Of a DNA stretch of 64,000 nucleotides, positions 12,321 to 23,976 are shown piece by piece (the stretch's first letter is position 1; each line of letters opens with the position of its first letter). Source of the stretch: Megachile rotundata (Eukaryota; Arthropoda; Insecta; Hymenoptera; Megachilidae); contig NC_134993.1 of the NCBI RefSeq assembly GCF_050947335.1, positions 8,928,001 to 8,992,000 on the forward strand, given 5' to 3'. The notes below the pieces were generated by a model. The model had not been told where the DNA came from and made no database searches. It was given only the letters and a program-made list of their open reading frames with translations. A program made the position numbers and the translations under genes.

Positions 12321-15300
12321 TTCATAAATCTGCTTTGAGATATTTTTTGTCAGTCAAGTGTAAGATTAAAAATGTTTCAGATGGCGACTCCAATATGGCG
12401 GCTCATAGCTGAACATTCTATGCTATTTTTCATCATTTGTATTGAAACAATTTTCCACTGAATTTTTATACAAATTTGTGCTTGACAGCCTTTAGAGTGT
12501 GATTGTTGTAAAATCTTTCATTAAAACTAAAAGTGAACTTTCAGAATTAAAAGTCTGAGCCTAAATATTCGAAATAAGATATAGAAAGGACATATGTTTG
12601 TATAATTATTTCTGGCTTTCTAAAGCTTCTTTAGATTACATATCCACTTTAATTTTTGACATCTTTCAATTTCGATATTATATTGATATTATTGAATTAT
12701 TGAAATTAGCGGTTTGTGGTTGTATCATATTGATTCTCCTCCTCCGATTTTCAGTAATAACGTTTCGCTGTAGAGCAAATTGTGCAACAGTTCTCGTTAA
12801 AGCGTGGTAAAAGATTTTACTTGCTACTTTTGAATATATTTTATGGACTGTTATTATTATCGTGTGGAATGAGAAATAGTATTAACATTGATAGATCGAT
12901 TTCTGTTCTTTTATTAATGATATTATTGTTAGAGTCATAGTAATTATTAGTCATTGTTAATGTAAATTGTTAGTGGATGTTAAATTTTTAGAAATTTTCA
13001 ATTAGACAAATTTTGTAATTTTTCGTTTTTTCAATTTTCAAATTGTTGCATTCCAAAATTTCAAAACTTCTACATTTCTAAATTCCATAATTCCAAATTT
13101 CTATAAATCCACAGTTCATAAATTTATAAAATTCAAAAATTTTCAAACTCTTAAAATTGTCAGCGCACCAACTACTGATATTCTCACTCATTCAACTTTT
13201 AAAACTTCCAAGTTCCTCAATTTCCAAAATATCCAGATCTTCCCAATGAACAAAAGTCGCAAACCACTTGCAGGACATAAAGTTTCATAAAATTATTCAA
13301 GGTGTTAGAACGAAGTTCTGTCGAATGTTTGACTGGCAGTGCATCGGAGGATAAATGAAGAAATGAATAAATGCAGAACCAAGTAATTTATGAATACAGA
13401 AGCAGGAAATTTAACACAAGAATAGAAGTAGTAACGAGTGAATGAATTCGTTTTTTCAGTCTACAATCACTTTGAGATTGGTGAAAGTAAAATAAATTGC
13501 TTTTAAAAACATGAATTAAATTAACTTACTATTTACAATAATAATTGTTAATTTTTCAGTGAAATTGACGGTATTATATTGTAATAAATTTGCAAGAAGT
13601 TTTTATTGGAAATACACTGTGTTTTACTGAGTAATAAAATACAGTACTATTATCTAAAATGCGGTACAATTATTTTTATGAAAATACGCCAATTTCACCA
13701 TTACGAGAATTAAGTTTATTAATAACTTATTATTAAATTATAATTTTTCTCAATGATATGAGGCATATACTTTAACTTTGATAATTTACTTTTTCAGAAA
13801 ATTCACAAAATATGTAATTTCCAAATGTTTCCAATATCGTGCATTAGTGCAAAGATGTGTTTCCATGATACCTAAACTTGATGTTACCTTTTATTTACAT
13901 GTAATGTACTTTTGCGGGATTTGTTAATACTCTTATAAAACGTGATTCGCCACTATAGTGACGCACCGCACCTAGGAGGTTAAAATGGTACTACTTTTGT
14001 AGCCTAGCGCGGACCATGGAGAGGTCCTATTCTATGACCGTACTACTGACAAGACACTCAAACTTGAGACTTAATTTCTTTCACAATTAATGTTTAGTTA
14101 TAATATATTACTAACTAGTTATTTAAACAACAAATACAAAAAGTCTTGCCTATGTTGGATTTGTATTAAATTTTGTTATTTGAGTAAAAATGAAAGTGTA
14201 AATTTAACGTTAATATGGAAATTAGCGGACCATAGTTTAAGAACCTATGCTTTAAAATATTGTGAAATGTAATAAAATTGTAGATTCTGTATATGAATTT
14301 ACATAAATGATTGACTATATTAATTATAGATTCTAAAATATTAACACTTGAATTAAAAAATTCAATTTTATCCTAAATATCTACCGGTACAGATTATAAA
14401 AATTTCTTTCATCGAAACAATTAGTAAAAATTTGAATAAAAGCTTTTCAGCGTCTTTTAAACGGTTGAAAACAATTCACAGGTTAAAAGAGAGTGTATTA
14501 TCTGCCCGTTTCGATGGAAATGCTTTGTCCTCAATACGATGAAAGAAGAATTAAATGATTTCGGGTGTGAAATTCTGTCACATTCAATATACTCGATCGG
14601 AATATTTTCTATCGGGTATCGTTCTGTTTTTCACACTTCAACAACTCATAAACATAGGTACATTCTTGTCGAGAAGCTACGGAAAACAATATCTGAAAAT
14701 TCATATTGTAAAAGAAAAAATTACTGTATGAAGTACGGATTACACATTGTTAAAAAGAATATTGCATGGACGTAAAAGTTCATTGTTATATTTTCTTCAG
14801 AAAATTAATTAAGCTTGAATGATTATTTTGAAAAATCAAGAATGACAAATTTCTTGTTTGAACTCTTTTCATATTATATATGAATATTTTTCATATTATT
14901 AATAATGGTGAAAGATACATGTACTCTTTAGAGAAGAATAAAAGTTAACATGTAATAAAAGTAACCCCTCTTTCTCCACAGACGCTTTTAGACACTTCAG
15001 TTTTCATGGCTGCATGAAAATAACTGCTCTGTTCCGTTGATCGATACCGAGACATGAAGAGGTTAAACCGAATCGCTAATTCAGATCACTCAAGCTTTCT
15101 ACCATCTACCATCTCATTGATATTCATAGTTAAACTATTCGTATTAAACCAACCACTTGTTAGAGCGTTCTCAGATATCTTTACAAGTTCCTACGGTTAA
15201 TTTCAATAAATCATGTACAGTTTATAGATTACGTTCTGTTTTGGAAAACGCGGTTGGGGACAAAAGTAACGTGTCGCTATGGGGATCAAAAAAACTGTAA

Positions 15301-15504
15301 AAACTGTACCAAGGGTGATGTATTATACGTGTCATAACTGTAATTAGGAATAGATAAATAAACCACGTGCTCGATACCAAAGAAATGCTCGAAGCTAGTT
15401 ACGCGTTCTATTTTTCGTCATTTAAATGTACGGGTATTGTTTTTATCGTTGCTTAAAATATAGTATTGTAATCGAATCCTGTGAGTGCTCTAAACATTAC
15501 TTTA
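12321..15504. other. AT-rich spacer, no gene recognised
   Basis: Short open frames at 12598-12810, 14090-14272 and 14539-14775 look like chance frames. They have no domain, no signal peptide followed by plausible sequence, and no good splice context. A further A/T repeat patch lies at 13010-13260. Nothing else is supported. Confidence 0.4.
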
Positions 15505-15790
15505 TAGGCACTGCGTTGTTTTATAGAGCGTCTTTTGCTTTGGTCGTCAATGGACGCTGCGACACGACGCTGCGCCGAAAGGCAATATGGAGGCGACTTT
15601 TGTAACCAAAACACGTACCGTCAATCATAAGTCTTACTTATCTTTACTTAATTCGCTGCAAAATGATTAATGTGACTATCGCCTTGATGGGTCAGAAAAA
15701 TAATGACAGTAACTGTGGAAAAATATCAGTTGTTTGACTACTTATCGCGGAGAAGCTATATGAGTCAAATAGATAAACATACTCTCTTAT
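15505..15790 (+). repeat. Dispersed repeat, left arm of a distant inverted pair
   Basis: This segment is homologous to 19985-20310 read on the opposite strand. Shared blocks include TATAGGCA followed by TGC, GTCAAT, TGATGGGT, and TTTGACTACTTATC with GGAGAAGCT. Many differences are CG in this copy and TG or CA in the other, as expected from decay of methylated CpG. The two arms lie about 4.2 kb apart and enclose the secreted-protein gene at 17404. I infer two insertions of one unknown element in opposite directions. Confidence 0.65.
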
Positions 15791-17403
15791 CATCGCACTT
15801 AAAAAAAAAGAAGTAATATAAATTATATATTTGTGCATGCAGTTCCATTTTGAGTAAAAATTATAACAAGTAAATTTGCTATACGATTTTGACTATTATT
15901 CCCTGTACATTCTTATTTGCAAGTAATTGTACATTTATGAAATTATGTGACAGCGGTATACAGCTAATTTCATTCTTCCCCACAGTAGTGTAATATTATC
16001 AGAAACTGGATTAGTATTTTTTGATATCTGTCCTTTAAATTCAGAAAATGAAGGACGAAGTGGATGCGACCTTAAAAATTCAATTAAAAAAGAAATGAGG
16101 AACGAAAATGTTACAAGCCGAAAAAATTATGTTCATCATTTGGAATATGAAATTGGATTAGATGTTGTAATCAAGGATAAAATTTCTGCGAATGAGAATA
16201 AATGCACAAACATTTTCAATTTTAATATTAATTTAAAAATTTCTCGTAAAAATATTTTTCGTTTGTAGCTGACAAACATTTCATCGGAATGTAATAACAA
16301 AAATATTTGATATTAATTTCGTTGATGCATGGAATCGAATAAAAATTAAAATAATATTAATTTCAGGAAGTAGGATTATTATTAGTAAATTTTGATAATA
16401 ATTAATTTTAGATTAATTAAGATATATTATTTTCAGTACTTCTTTACAAAAGAGATATAAATAAATAAGTCTCAATAAGTTTCTTAAGCCTTCGAGATTA
16501 TTAAACCGAAACATTGCAGATATGAGAAATTTCTGATTGTCAAGTTTTAATATTAGAAGTATAGCATAGAATAGCGTCTCTTTGAACGAAAATACAATAA
16601 GCTCATAGATAAAACAGACTTTTTATTGCGTTTATTACTTCGAATGAAGCTAATATTGATTTCGTACTATCACTAATATAAAATATTCAGTAATGAGAAC
16701 AAAGTAAAATTTTAATTATTAAAACTTGAATAATTAAGAATAAAAAGTTAAATAATAATAAACCCATCGCCAATAATTCCATTGATATTCTTTAAGTGCA
16801 TTCCATTTTTATCGTGCAGATGTGAAATGTTTTTCTTCCGAAAATATTTCTTTTACAGCAACTGAATAAACTCAGCGAATGAAATCAGTTGCAAAAATTA
16901 ACTTGCAACTCGTTGCAATTGAAAGAATGTTTATATAATTTTTTCAGTTCAAAGCTTTACAAATTTACGAACTAACTTTATTTTAGTATAGCTACGGCGC
17001 CATAAAAATATCCGTAATTGATCTTAACTTTCAAGCGCATTACTTCATATTGCTACTAAAGTACCAATTAACGAACCAATAAATACGCAAAAGAATTTCT
17101 CCCAAAATATACAAGAATAAGGTTTCAGGGATAATTATACAAAAAATAAACACATCATTAAATCTTAATTTCTCTGTATTAATAAAAATTTCTGTAAAAT
17201 ACACACACACCAAGTTACAACAAAAATTGATCAAAATGACCATTAACAAAAATCCACATCAAACGTGGTTCATCTACCATTCCCCATCTTCGTCATTAAT
17301 ATAATCATACTCCATACTTCAACTTTGTATCTAAAATTCAGCTTGATTATCATAATTCCCAAATCATAATTTTCTTTGGGATACAAAATCTTCGCAGACG
17401 ATT
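15791..17403. other. AT-rich spacer, no gene recognised
   Basis: No exon, repeat family or regulatory site stands out. The stretch just below 17404 is the 3' flank of the secreted-protein gene; I could not single out a polyadenylation signal for it. Confidence 0.4.
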
Positions 17404-17841
17404 TTACCATTTCTTGCCCAAATCACCCAGGCCATCCAACCCCTTCTTTTTGCCTCCTAAAAGGCCTCCCAGCTTCTTTCCAATGTCGTCCTTCATCGGA
17501 ATCTCCAAGCCTTTCTTCGGAATCTCCAAGCCTTTCTTCGGAATCTCCAAGCCTTTCTTCGGAATCTCCAAATCTTTCTTCGGCGTCAGGTCTACAGCTT
17601 TAGGCTTCTTTCCTTGCTCTTTGCTGCAGTCTTCGCTGCTTTTTTCGCTGCTTTTATTTTCGTTACTTTCGCTACTTTCGCTGCTGCTGCTGCTACCGCT
17701 GCTTTCGCTGCTTTTGCCGTGTCCCTTGCTTTCTTCGCTGTTCTTTCCGCCTGAATGGCCTTTTTTTGGCGGTTTCCATCCTGCTGCCACCAACTGGCAG
17801 CAAACAACGACTATCAACAGGAATACGACTGCGTTCTTCAT
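17404..17841 (-). CDS. Small secreted Ser/Lys-rich protein with LEIPKKG repeats
   Basis: A single-exon gene of 145 residues. Residues 1-20 form a clear signal peptide (MKNAVVFLLIVVVCCQLVAA). The mature part starts GWKPPKKG and continues as a hydrophilic Ser/Glu/Lys-rich stretch (about 29-79) holding the only mature cysteine. Four heptad repeats of LEIPKKG type follow (about 91-117). The tail is cationic and glycine-rich (IGKKLGGLLGGKKKG, ending in GKKW) and could form an amphipathic helix. The product is presumably secreted. I do not recognise the family. Its composition would fit a gland secretion, a silk- or cuticle-associated protein, or an antimicrobial-like peptide precursor, but none of these is shown. 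The promoter directly upstream supports this start. Confidence 0.8.
   Translation of the reverse strand: MKNAVVFLLIVVVCCQLVAAGWKPPKKGHSGGKNSEESKGHGKSSESSGSSSSSESSESNENKSSEKSSEDCSKEQGKKPKAVDLTPKKDLEIPKKGLEIPKKGLEIPKKGLEIPMKDDIGKKLGGLLGGKKKGLDGLGDLGKKW
17497..17583 (-). repeat. 21-bp in-frame tandem repeat, about four copies
   Basis: A 21-base unit encoding seven residues (LEIPKKG) is repeated within the secreted-protein gene. The first three copies are almost identical at the DNA level, including third positions, so the array expanded recently or is kept uniform by slippage. Copy number may vary between individuals. Confidence 0.9.
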
Positions 17842-17859
17842 GTTCGGTTTCTAATTCGA

Positions 17860-17895
17860 ACTGATGCACCTCGCTGTCAGAACTCCGCTTTTATA
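17860..17895 (-). promoter_or_regulatory. TATA box and initiator of the small secreted protein gene
   Basis: On the minus strand TATAAAAG lies at 17895-17888 and an arthropod-type initiator TCAGT at 17864-17860. The initiator A is 33 bases downstream of the TATA T, the normal core-promoter spacing. This predicts a 5' UTR of about 21 bases before the ATG at 17841. A strong TATA/Inr promoter with a short leader and no intron suggests a highly expressed, tissue-specific gene. Confidence 0.75.
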
Positions 17896-18229
17896 CTCGG
17901 CTCAAAACGTACGTCGTGTGTTCTTTTGTTCAGACATGTTTTCATTTCCTCTTGTTTTATTTGTGATAACGATATTGATGGAAAACCACGTTTGCTACGA
18001 GGGTTTATTTGCGTGGAATGTGAGGTGAAGTGGATGACGAAATCTTAAGATGCATTTTCGGGCATTTTTACTTTGTATTTTGTATTTTAATTTTATTTTT
18101 TAATGTGCAATTTCAGTTGTGTTTCCGGGATGTGAGACTGTTTTGCAGACTGTTTTTAAAATTGTCTGGGTCGCGATTTTGTGTTGAGAAATAAATTGGA
18201 GAGTGGAATATTACTTGTAAAGTGGTTTT

Positions 18230-19050
18230 CAAACTTTCAGGTTGTTAAATTTAGAAATTTCCGATTTCTTAATTTTTTAAGTTGAAATTGTCAAATTGTT
18301 GGTTACGTATCTTTCCAATATTTGTCTAATTTTCAAATTTCTACTTATCTAATTTTCTAAGTTTTCAATTTGTCAAATTTCTAATTTCCTAGTTTTATCA
18401 ATTCTGAAATTTCCACTTATCTATTTTTCTAAATTTTCAACTTGTCAAATTTGCAATTTTCTAGTTTTCCCAACTCTCATATCGTCATATTTGCAAATTT
18501 CCAATTTCTGAATTTTCCTAAATCCTATGTTGTTATATTTACAAATTTCCATTTTCTAATTTTTTCAAATTTCAAATTTCCAATTGTCATCTTTAAAATT
18601 TTTAAATTATCAAATGTCCAATTATCTCCAAATTTTTCTCAAGTTTCCAAATTTTCGAATTGTCAAATTTACAGTTATTTAATTATCAAAATCTCTAAAT
18701 TGTCAAATGTTCAAGTCTGTAAATTTTTTATTTTTCTTTCAAATTATTTAACTTTTAAAATTTTTGAAAGGTCAAATTTATAATTAGCTGATAACCCAAG
18801 TTATCAAATAGTATAAATTTACAAATATGTACATTTCTGTACTTCAAAACTTCAAATTATCTCATTTTTTCAATCTTCAATTTCCCAAATTTTTAATTTC
18901 CTAATTTTCAAGTTTTTACAAATTTTCTAATTTTCACAATTTTACAATTTTTCCCATTTTTAAAATTTTCCTATTGTTCTTAATTTTCCTAATTTTTCTA
19001 GTGTTCCAAATTTTCCAAATTTGCAAATGTGCAAATTGTGAAATGCTAAA
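18230..19050. repeat. A/T-rich low-complexity repeat tract
   Basis: Irregular TTTCCAAATTT / TTGTCAAATTT units with C on the plus strand. The open frame at 18442-18783 runs through this tract and is not a gene. The following stretch (19051-19984) is ordinary AT-rich spacer in which I see nothing. Confidence 0.7.
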
Positions 19051-19984
19051 ATTGTAAATATAAATAAACATAAATATTTAGAACGTAAACGTTATTGGAA
19101 ATTACGACGTAAAATAAGAAAACAAGGTATAGTAGATATGTAGGTAGCTTAAATTTGAATAATTTGTTCAGCAAGTTATTCGCGTGAAAATTTACAAAAT
19201 TCCAGACTTTCTTCTCTGCTTATTTTTAATTCATATCATTATCATAATATTTTGATGATCATATGTTTTCCGTTTCAGTGTTTTCATACGATGAGACGAA
19301 TTTCATACAGATTTGTTTAACTTTCCTCGTTATTGTTGATACTCTTTAAATCATAAATTCATGTTTTCTCATGACATGCACTTATACCATTAATCCTAAC
19401 GTAGCGTGACTCATTTTTATTTAGACAAATGTAGGTACATTTTAACATAACTTAGAAATTTATGAATTCGGAAATTTGTTAAGGAATAAAGTCGAAAATA
19501 TACAAGATTAAATATTTTTTATAAACAAACTTTACAGGTTTACATATTTTCTAATTTATGTGTTTGTAAACGTGGAATTTCACAAATTTTTCTTACAATT
19601 TATACAAATATAGATATTTTAAAATTTCCATCCTTCAAATTTTGTAATTTCTACTTTTTAAATTAAAAATTTATTTAGTCTAAAGTATTTAAATTTAGAA
19701 AGTTTAAATGTTGCAAAAATATCTAGTTAAATGCTATTGTTTGAGAGCAGCCATTTTGAACAACTAGGAGCCATTTTGTTTTAAGATAGCTAACATAACC
19801 TCAACTTAACGTCCCTTCATTTTATCTATTGAATTATATAGCAACAGAATAGTACTTTATACACACCCTAAAAAACACATCAATAACATAACTGTACAAA
19901 TAAATAGGAGAAGGATAAAAATAATATTTTTTATATTTGCTTTATTAATCCCCTTTTAAAGGCATAGAAATCAGAATTATAAGT

Positions 19985-20310
19985 ATACTTATCAGCCTAT
20001 AAATTGACTCAAAAGCTTCTCCGTGATAAGTAGTCAAACTATATAATTTTTTCACAATTCTAACCCATCAGGAAAGTGACAATTTTGTTGAGAATTGAAC
20101 AGAAATATTTGTTCTAACGGAGAGTAGGATTTTTATTAAAAGAAATGATAGAAAGAACACTTAAATAGACATGTTGGAGAATTGACGGTACATGTTTCGA
20201 TTACAAAGGACATCATAGTACTGGCTACCAACACAGCCACATAGCATTGATTGACGATCAAAACAAAGGATGCACTATAACACAATGCACTGCCTATACA
20301 GTACAATCCC
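19985..20310 (-). repeat. Dispersed repeat, right arm of the inverted pair
   Basis: Read on the minus strand this matches 15505-15790 with many substitutions and a longer central part. It looks older or more decayed than the left copy. It ends about 115 bases from the stop codon of the Cys-rich exon at 20424. Confidence 0.65.
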
Positions 20311-20382
20311 TAGCCATCGAACCACTATAAATTTTCAGAATTGTTCCCGTTTTCCGTAAAAGGCCAAATTGTAATTATATCA

Positions 20383-20388
20383 TTTATT
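20383..20388 (-). terminator. Polyadenylation signal AATAAA
   Basis: A canonical AATAAA on the minus strand lies 36 bases past the TAA stop of the exon at 20424-20626. This supports that exon as a real 3'-terminal exon. Confidence 0.6.
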
Positions 20389-20423
20389 AGCTACCATGAT
20401 ACTGTACATAACATTAACACGTG

Positions 20424-20626
20424 TTAATATCTTGTAGTTCCTTTGCTTTGGTTACAGCCGCATGCCTCGTATACATTGATCACATACTTTAAATCTTCAT
20501 TATTTTCCCAAATATCTGTAATTCTTTTCAACTCAGATAATATGATTGGAGAGTTGTAAACTGGTCTTTGATTAGGCAGACATTTTCTTTGGCATTCAAA
20601 TTTCACCTCTAGCGCTATCGATATTC
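20424..20626 (-). CDS. Terminal exon of a secreted Cys-rich (cystine-knot-like) protein
   Basis: A minus-strand exon of 203 bases opens after an acceptor (TTTACGTCAG), one base into a codon, and encodes 66 residues ending in TAA. It contains FECQRKCLPNQRPVY, an LKRI segment, a conserved-looking W followed later by LKYVINV, and a closing EACGC. The spacing of Cys pairs and the final C-x-C resemble the last part of cystine-knot growth factors. The closest pattern I can think of is the torso-ligand type (trunk/PTTH); an IL-17-like fold is another option. No upstream exon was found with confidence. The function is therefore unassigned and the family call is a weak inference. Confidence 0.5.
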
Positions 20627-22689
20627 CTGACGTAAACGCACGGCCTTTAATGACTCATCACACTATTTATTATCACGATAGTAAATTACTATGTATTGTT
20701 ATCAATTTAGCAATAATTTTGCATGACCTAAGAGTTTTCATTTGTGACATAATTATAGCCATAAAAGTAAAATTTTCATTAGACTGTACATTAGAAGAGC
20801 TACTTTACTGTTCCGCTATTTGTCATTTAATACACAAAAACTTGACATGATTGAAAGCTAATTATGACTAGGAATACCTACAACTGTAATTGTAGGTCCA
20901 TATAATTAATTCATTTACACATTACGTAATGTTCAATAGCATTATTACTGACATTTCTATGACAAAGAGCAAACATAATTCTATTGCAATTGTGAAATCA
21001 CGATAACCTGATTATTATAATTAAATCACGATAATTATGATAACTTATTCCACTTTTTACTGGCAGTAATTAATTTCTGTCCTACACAGTAACTAAGTTA
21101 ATCCTTGAAGTTAAAGTATAACCATTAGCGTTAATTAGAAAATAAATTACACAAGAAAAGCATCTATCAAAAAATAAAGAAGAAATATCTAAATAAAATT
21201 AAATTTAGTATATTATCAGAGACTACAATTTTAATTACAGACTCAAATATGTAATGAAGTTTTTAATACTTTTATTTTATTCACTCTTGTTAATTATACT
21301 AAATATTTATTTATTGTTAAATTTATTAATTTATTTATTGTTACAGTTCTATTCAATTTATTTTTATTAGTTACATTTATTGTTACATCACAAATTTTTA
21401 ACTTTCACTAACAAATTTTTAGAAATTTTCAGACTTCAACCAATGAAATTTCAGATATGAAGTTTTTGACAAATTATTTAATCATTTACCATTCGTCTAA
21501 TAAATATTTGTGAGAAATTCAAATTATTATTCTGCATTAATTCGATTCGATAAAATATTTAACGATAATGAAATAAAAAGTGTTTGATTAAAAAAAAAAG
21601 TAACTTTATGCTCAATAGAACAATACCAAAATTTTTGTGTTAAATATGAAATTAATAATATTAAACCTAAAATTAAATATAAATTTAATAATATTAAATA
21701 TAGAAATATAACGATAAGTCAAGAGATTATAGACAATAAAACATTTGTATTTTCAATTGTTTTCGAACTGTGTCACCGATAACATGGTTATCAAGTTTTC
21801 AATCGCATGTGCCTGCCTGTGACACCTGTTGTTCAACTCAGTCATTTCAAAAATGGATTCGAACACGAAGCAGAAGAAATATACGTTTGTTTTTATTTCT
21901 GTTTAAGAGATTGTGGTATAAAATAATCGTCGTTTCACGTGAATGCTTATTAAACCGCCCGAAATAAAACGCATTAACTCCTGAAAAATTATTAACAATG
22001 TCATAGTGCAAAATTAAATTATAGTGTAAAAGAAAGTGTTAAAATTTTATTTCACATATAATTCTTCTATGATTTTTATTTAACTAAACCTTGCGAACAA
22101 ACTTTTAAGATATATAAAAAATAATTAACACTGTTTTTAAGCTGTTTTTTTAAAGAAATTTTGCAATGTGTAGTCAAAGAAATATTATAATGGTGAAATA
22201 CGGTAGAATAATCAATAACGAAATTTTGTATTATTTAATAACAAATCTTTAAATATAAGAATTGTATGTATACACGATTCCAGCAACGTGATAAATCAAT
22301 GTAAAATATATCAACTTAAGTTTAAATAAAAAAAAAAATGTAAAATATAAATTTCGTAAAATTTTGTTTTTATATTATACTCTTTTTTACGAAAATGGAA
22401 TGTATAGTGAGCTACGAAAAATATAAAGATAGCATTTTCAGATATATGTATTTGTATTAACGTTACGTGATGTTTGTGAATTTTATGTCAGTGATGAAAT
22501 TAAAGACAATTTACTTACCTTAAGATGGTTCTTTATATAGTAATAAGCAAGTAAATAAAAATTTTTTATTATAAATATTGTTTTTTATAAACATGTTTAT
22601 GGAATGAAGTATAAAAATGCTTGTAGGATTCTCCGGGTTGCAATCGAATTATTGGCGTAACTAGATAGGGACCCTAGGGTTTAGCTTCT
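20627..22689. other. AT-rich spacer or intron of the gene ending at 20424
   Basis: If the 20424 exon is real, its upstream exons should lie here or further right. One open stretch on the minus strand at about 21785-21915, between a possible acceptor (TTAAACAG) and donor (TCG then GTGACA), is suggestive. Its phase does not fit the 20626 acceptor and it matches no family. No other exon is supported. Confidence 0.35.
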
Positions 22690-23770
22690 TAAAATATTAA
22701 CCCTTCAATTCAGAAATTTAGAAAATTAAAGTTATAATTTTTCAAATTTTTGTGTTTCAAAATTTCCAAACTTTAATTCTCAAATTCACAAATTTCCAGA
22801 ATCCAAATGTAGAAATCCTCAATTTACCAATTACCCAAATTTCCAGTCTTTAAATCCCTAATTTCTCAAATCCCTAAATCTCCATTTTTCTAAATCTCTG
22901 AATTCCCAAATCCTTTAATCTCTAATTTTTCAGATCTCCAAATCTCCAATTCTCTAAATCTCTAAATCCTTCAATTCCTAATTTCTCAAATCCCTAAATC
23001 TCCATTTTTCTAAATCTCTGAATTCCTAAATCCTTTAATCTCTAATTTTTCAGATCTCCAAATCTCCAATTCTCTAAATCTCTAAATCCTTCAATTTCTA
23101 ATTTCTCAAATCCCTAAATCTCCATTTTTCTAAATCTCTGAATTCCTAAATCCTTTAATCTCTAATTTTTCAGATCTCCAAATCTCCAATTCTCTAAATC
23201 TCTAAATCCTTCAATTTCTAATTTCTCAAATCCATAAATCTCCATTTTTCTAAATCTCTGAATTCCTAAATCCTTTAATCTCTAATTTTTCAGATCTCCA
23301 AATCTCCAAATCTCCAATTCTCTAAATCTCTAAATCCTTCAATTTCTAATTTCTCAAATCCTCAAATCTCCATTTTCTAAATTTTTAAATTCCTAAATCC
23401 TTCAATCCTTAATTTTTCAAATCCCTAAATCTCCAATTTTCTAAATTTCTAAATCCCTAATTTCTCAAATCTCTAAATCCTTCAATCTTTAATTTCTCAA
23501 ATCCCCAAATTCCTAAATCTCCAATTCTTCAAATTCCCAAATATCTCTAAACCTCTAATTTCCTAAAACATCAAACTCCCAAATATCTCTAAACTTTCAA
23601 CTTCCTAAATCCTCAAATTCCCAAATTCTCAATTTTTAAGTTCTCAAATCTCCCAATATTTCAATTCAACCTTCCAAAGTATCTAAAATCTGTAAATTAA
23701 TTTTGTAAATTAATGTATATTCTCAAATTCTCAAATTTCCAAAGGCCAAATGTCTTAATTCCTAGATTTC
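22690..23770. repeat. A/T-rich repeat tract with 120-bp higher-order units
   Basis: Short TCTCAAATCCCTAAA-type units are organised into a 120-bp higher-order repeat. Near-identical copies start at 22861, 22981, 23101 and 23221, and a broken fifth starts near 23345. The flanks decay into irregular TTTCCAAATT units. C lies on the plus strand. The tract sits just downstream of the spz gene. Confidence 0.9.
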
Positions 23771-23976
23771 CATTCCAAAAGCCAATCATACTTAACACGA
23801 AAAATCTGCACCAACGTCACGGGACCTAACCTAACCTAGGGGTACCTAACCTAGCACAGTCCTATAAGTTACACCAATGAAACGAATAGAATCAACTTAC
23901 AAAAAAAAGAACATCGAATAAAATTTAAATTTAGCAAATAATGCCAAGGCGTATTTATGTCAATTCTCCTACATCT

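Noticed and set aside
21785..21915. Minus-strand open stretch between a possible acceptor and donor
   Set aside because: Its phase does not fit the exon at 20626, and no domain is recognisable. The plus strand is also open here, so it is not called.
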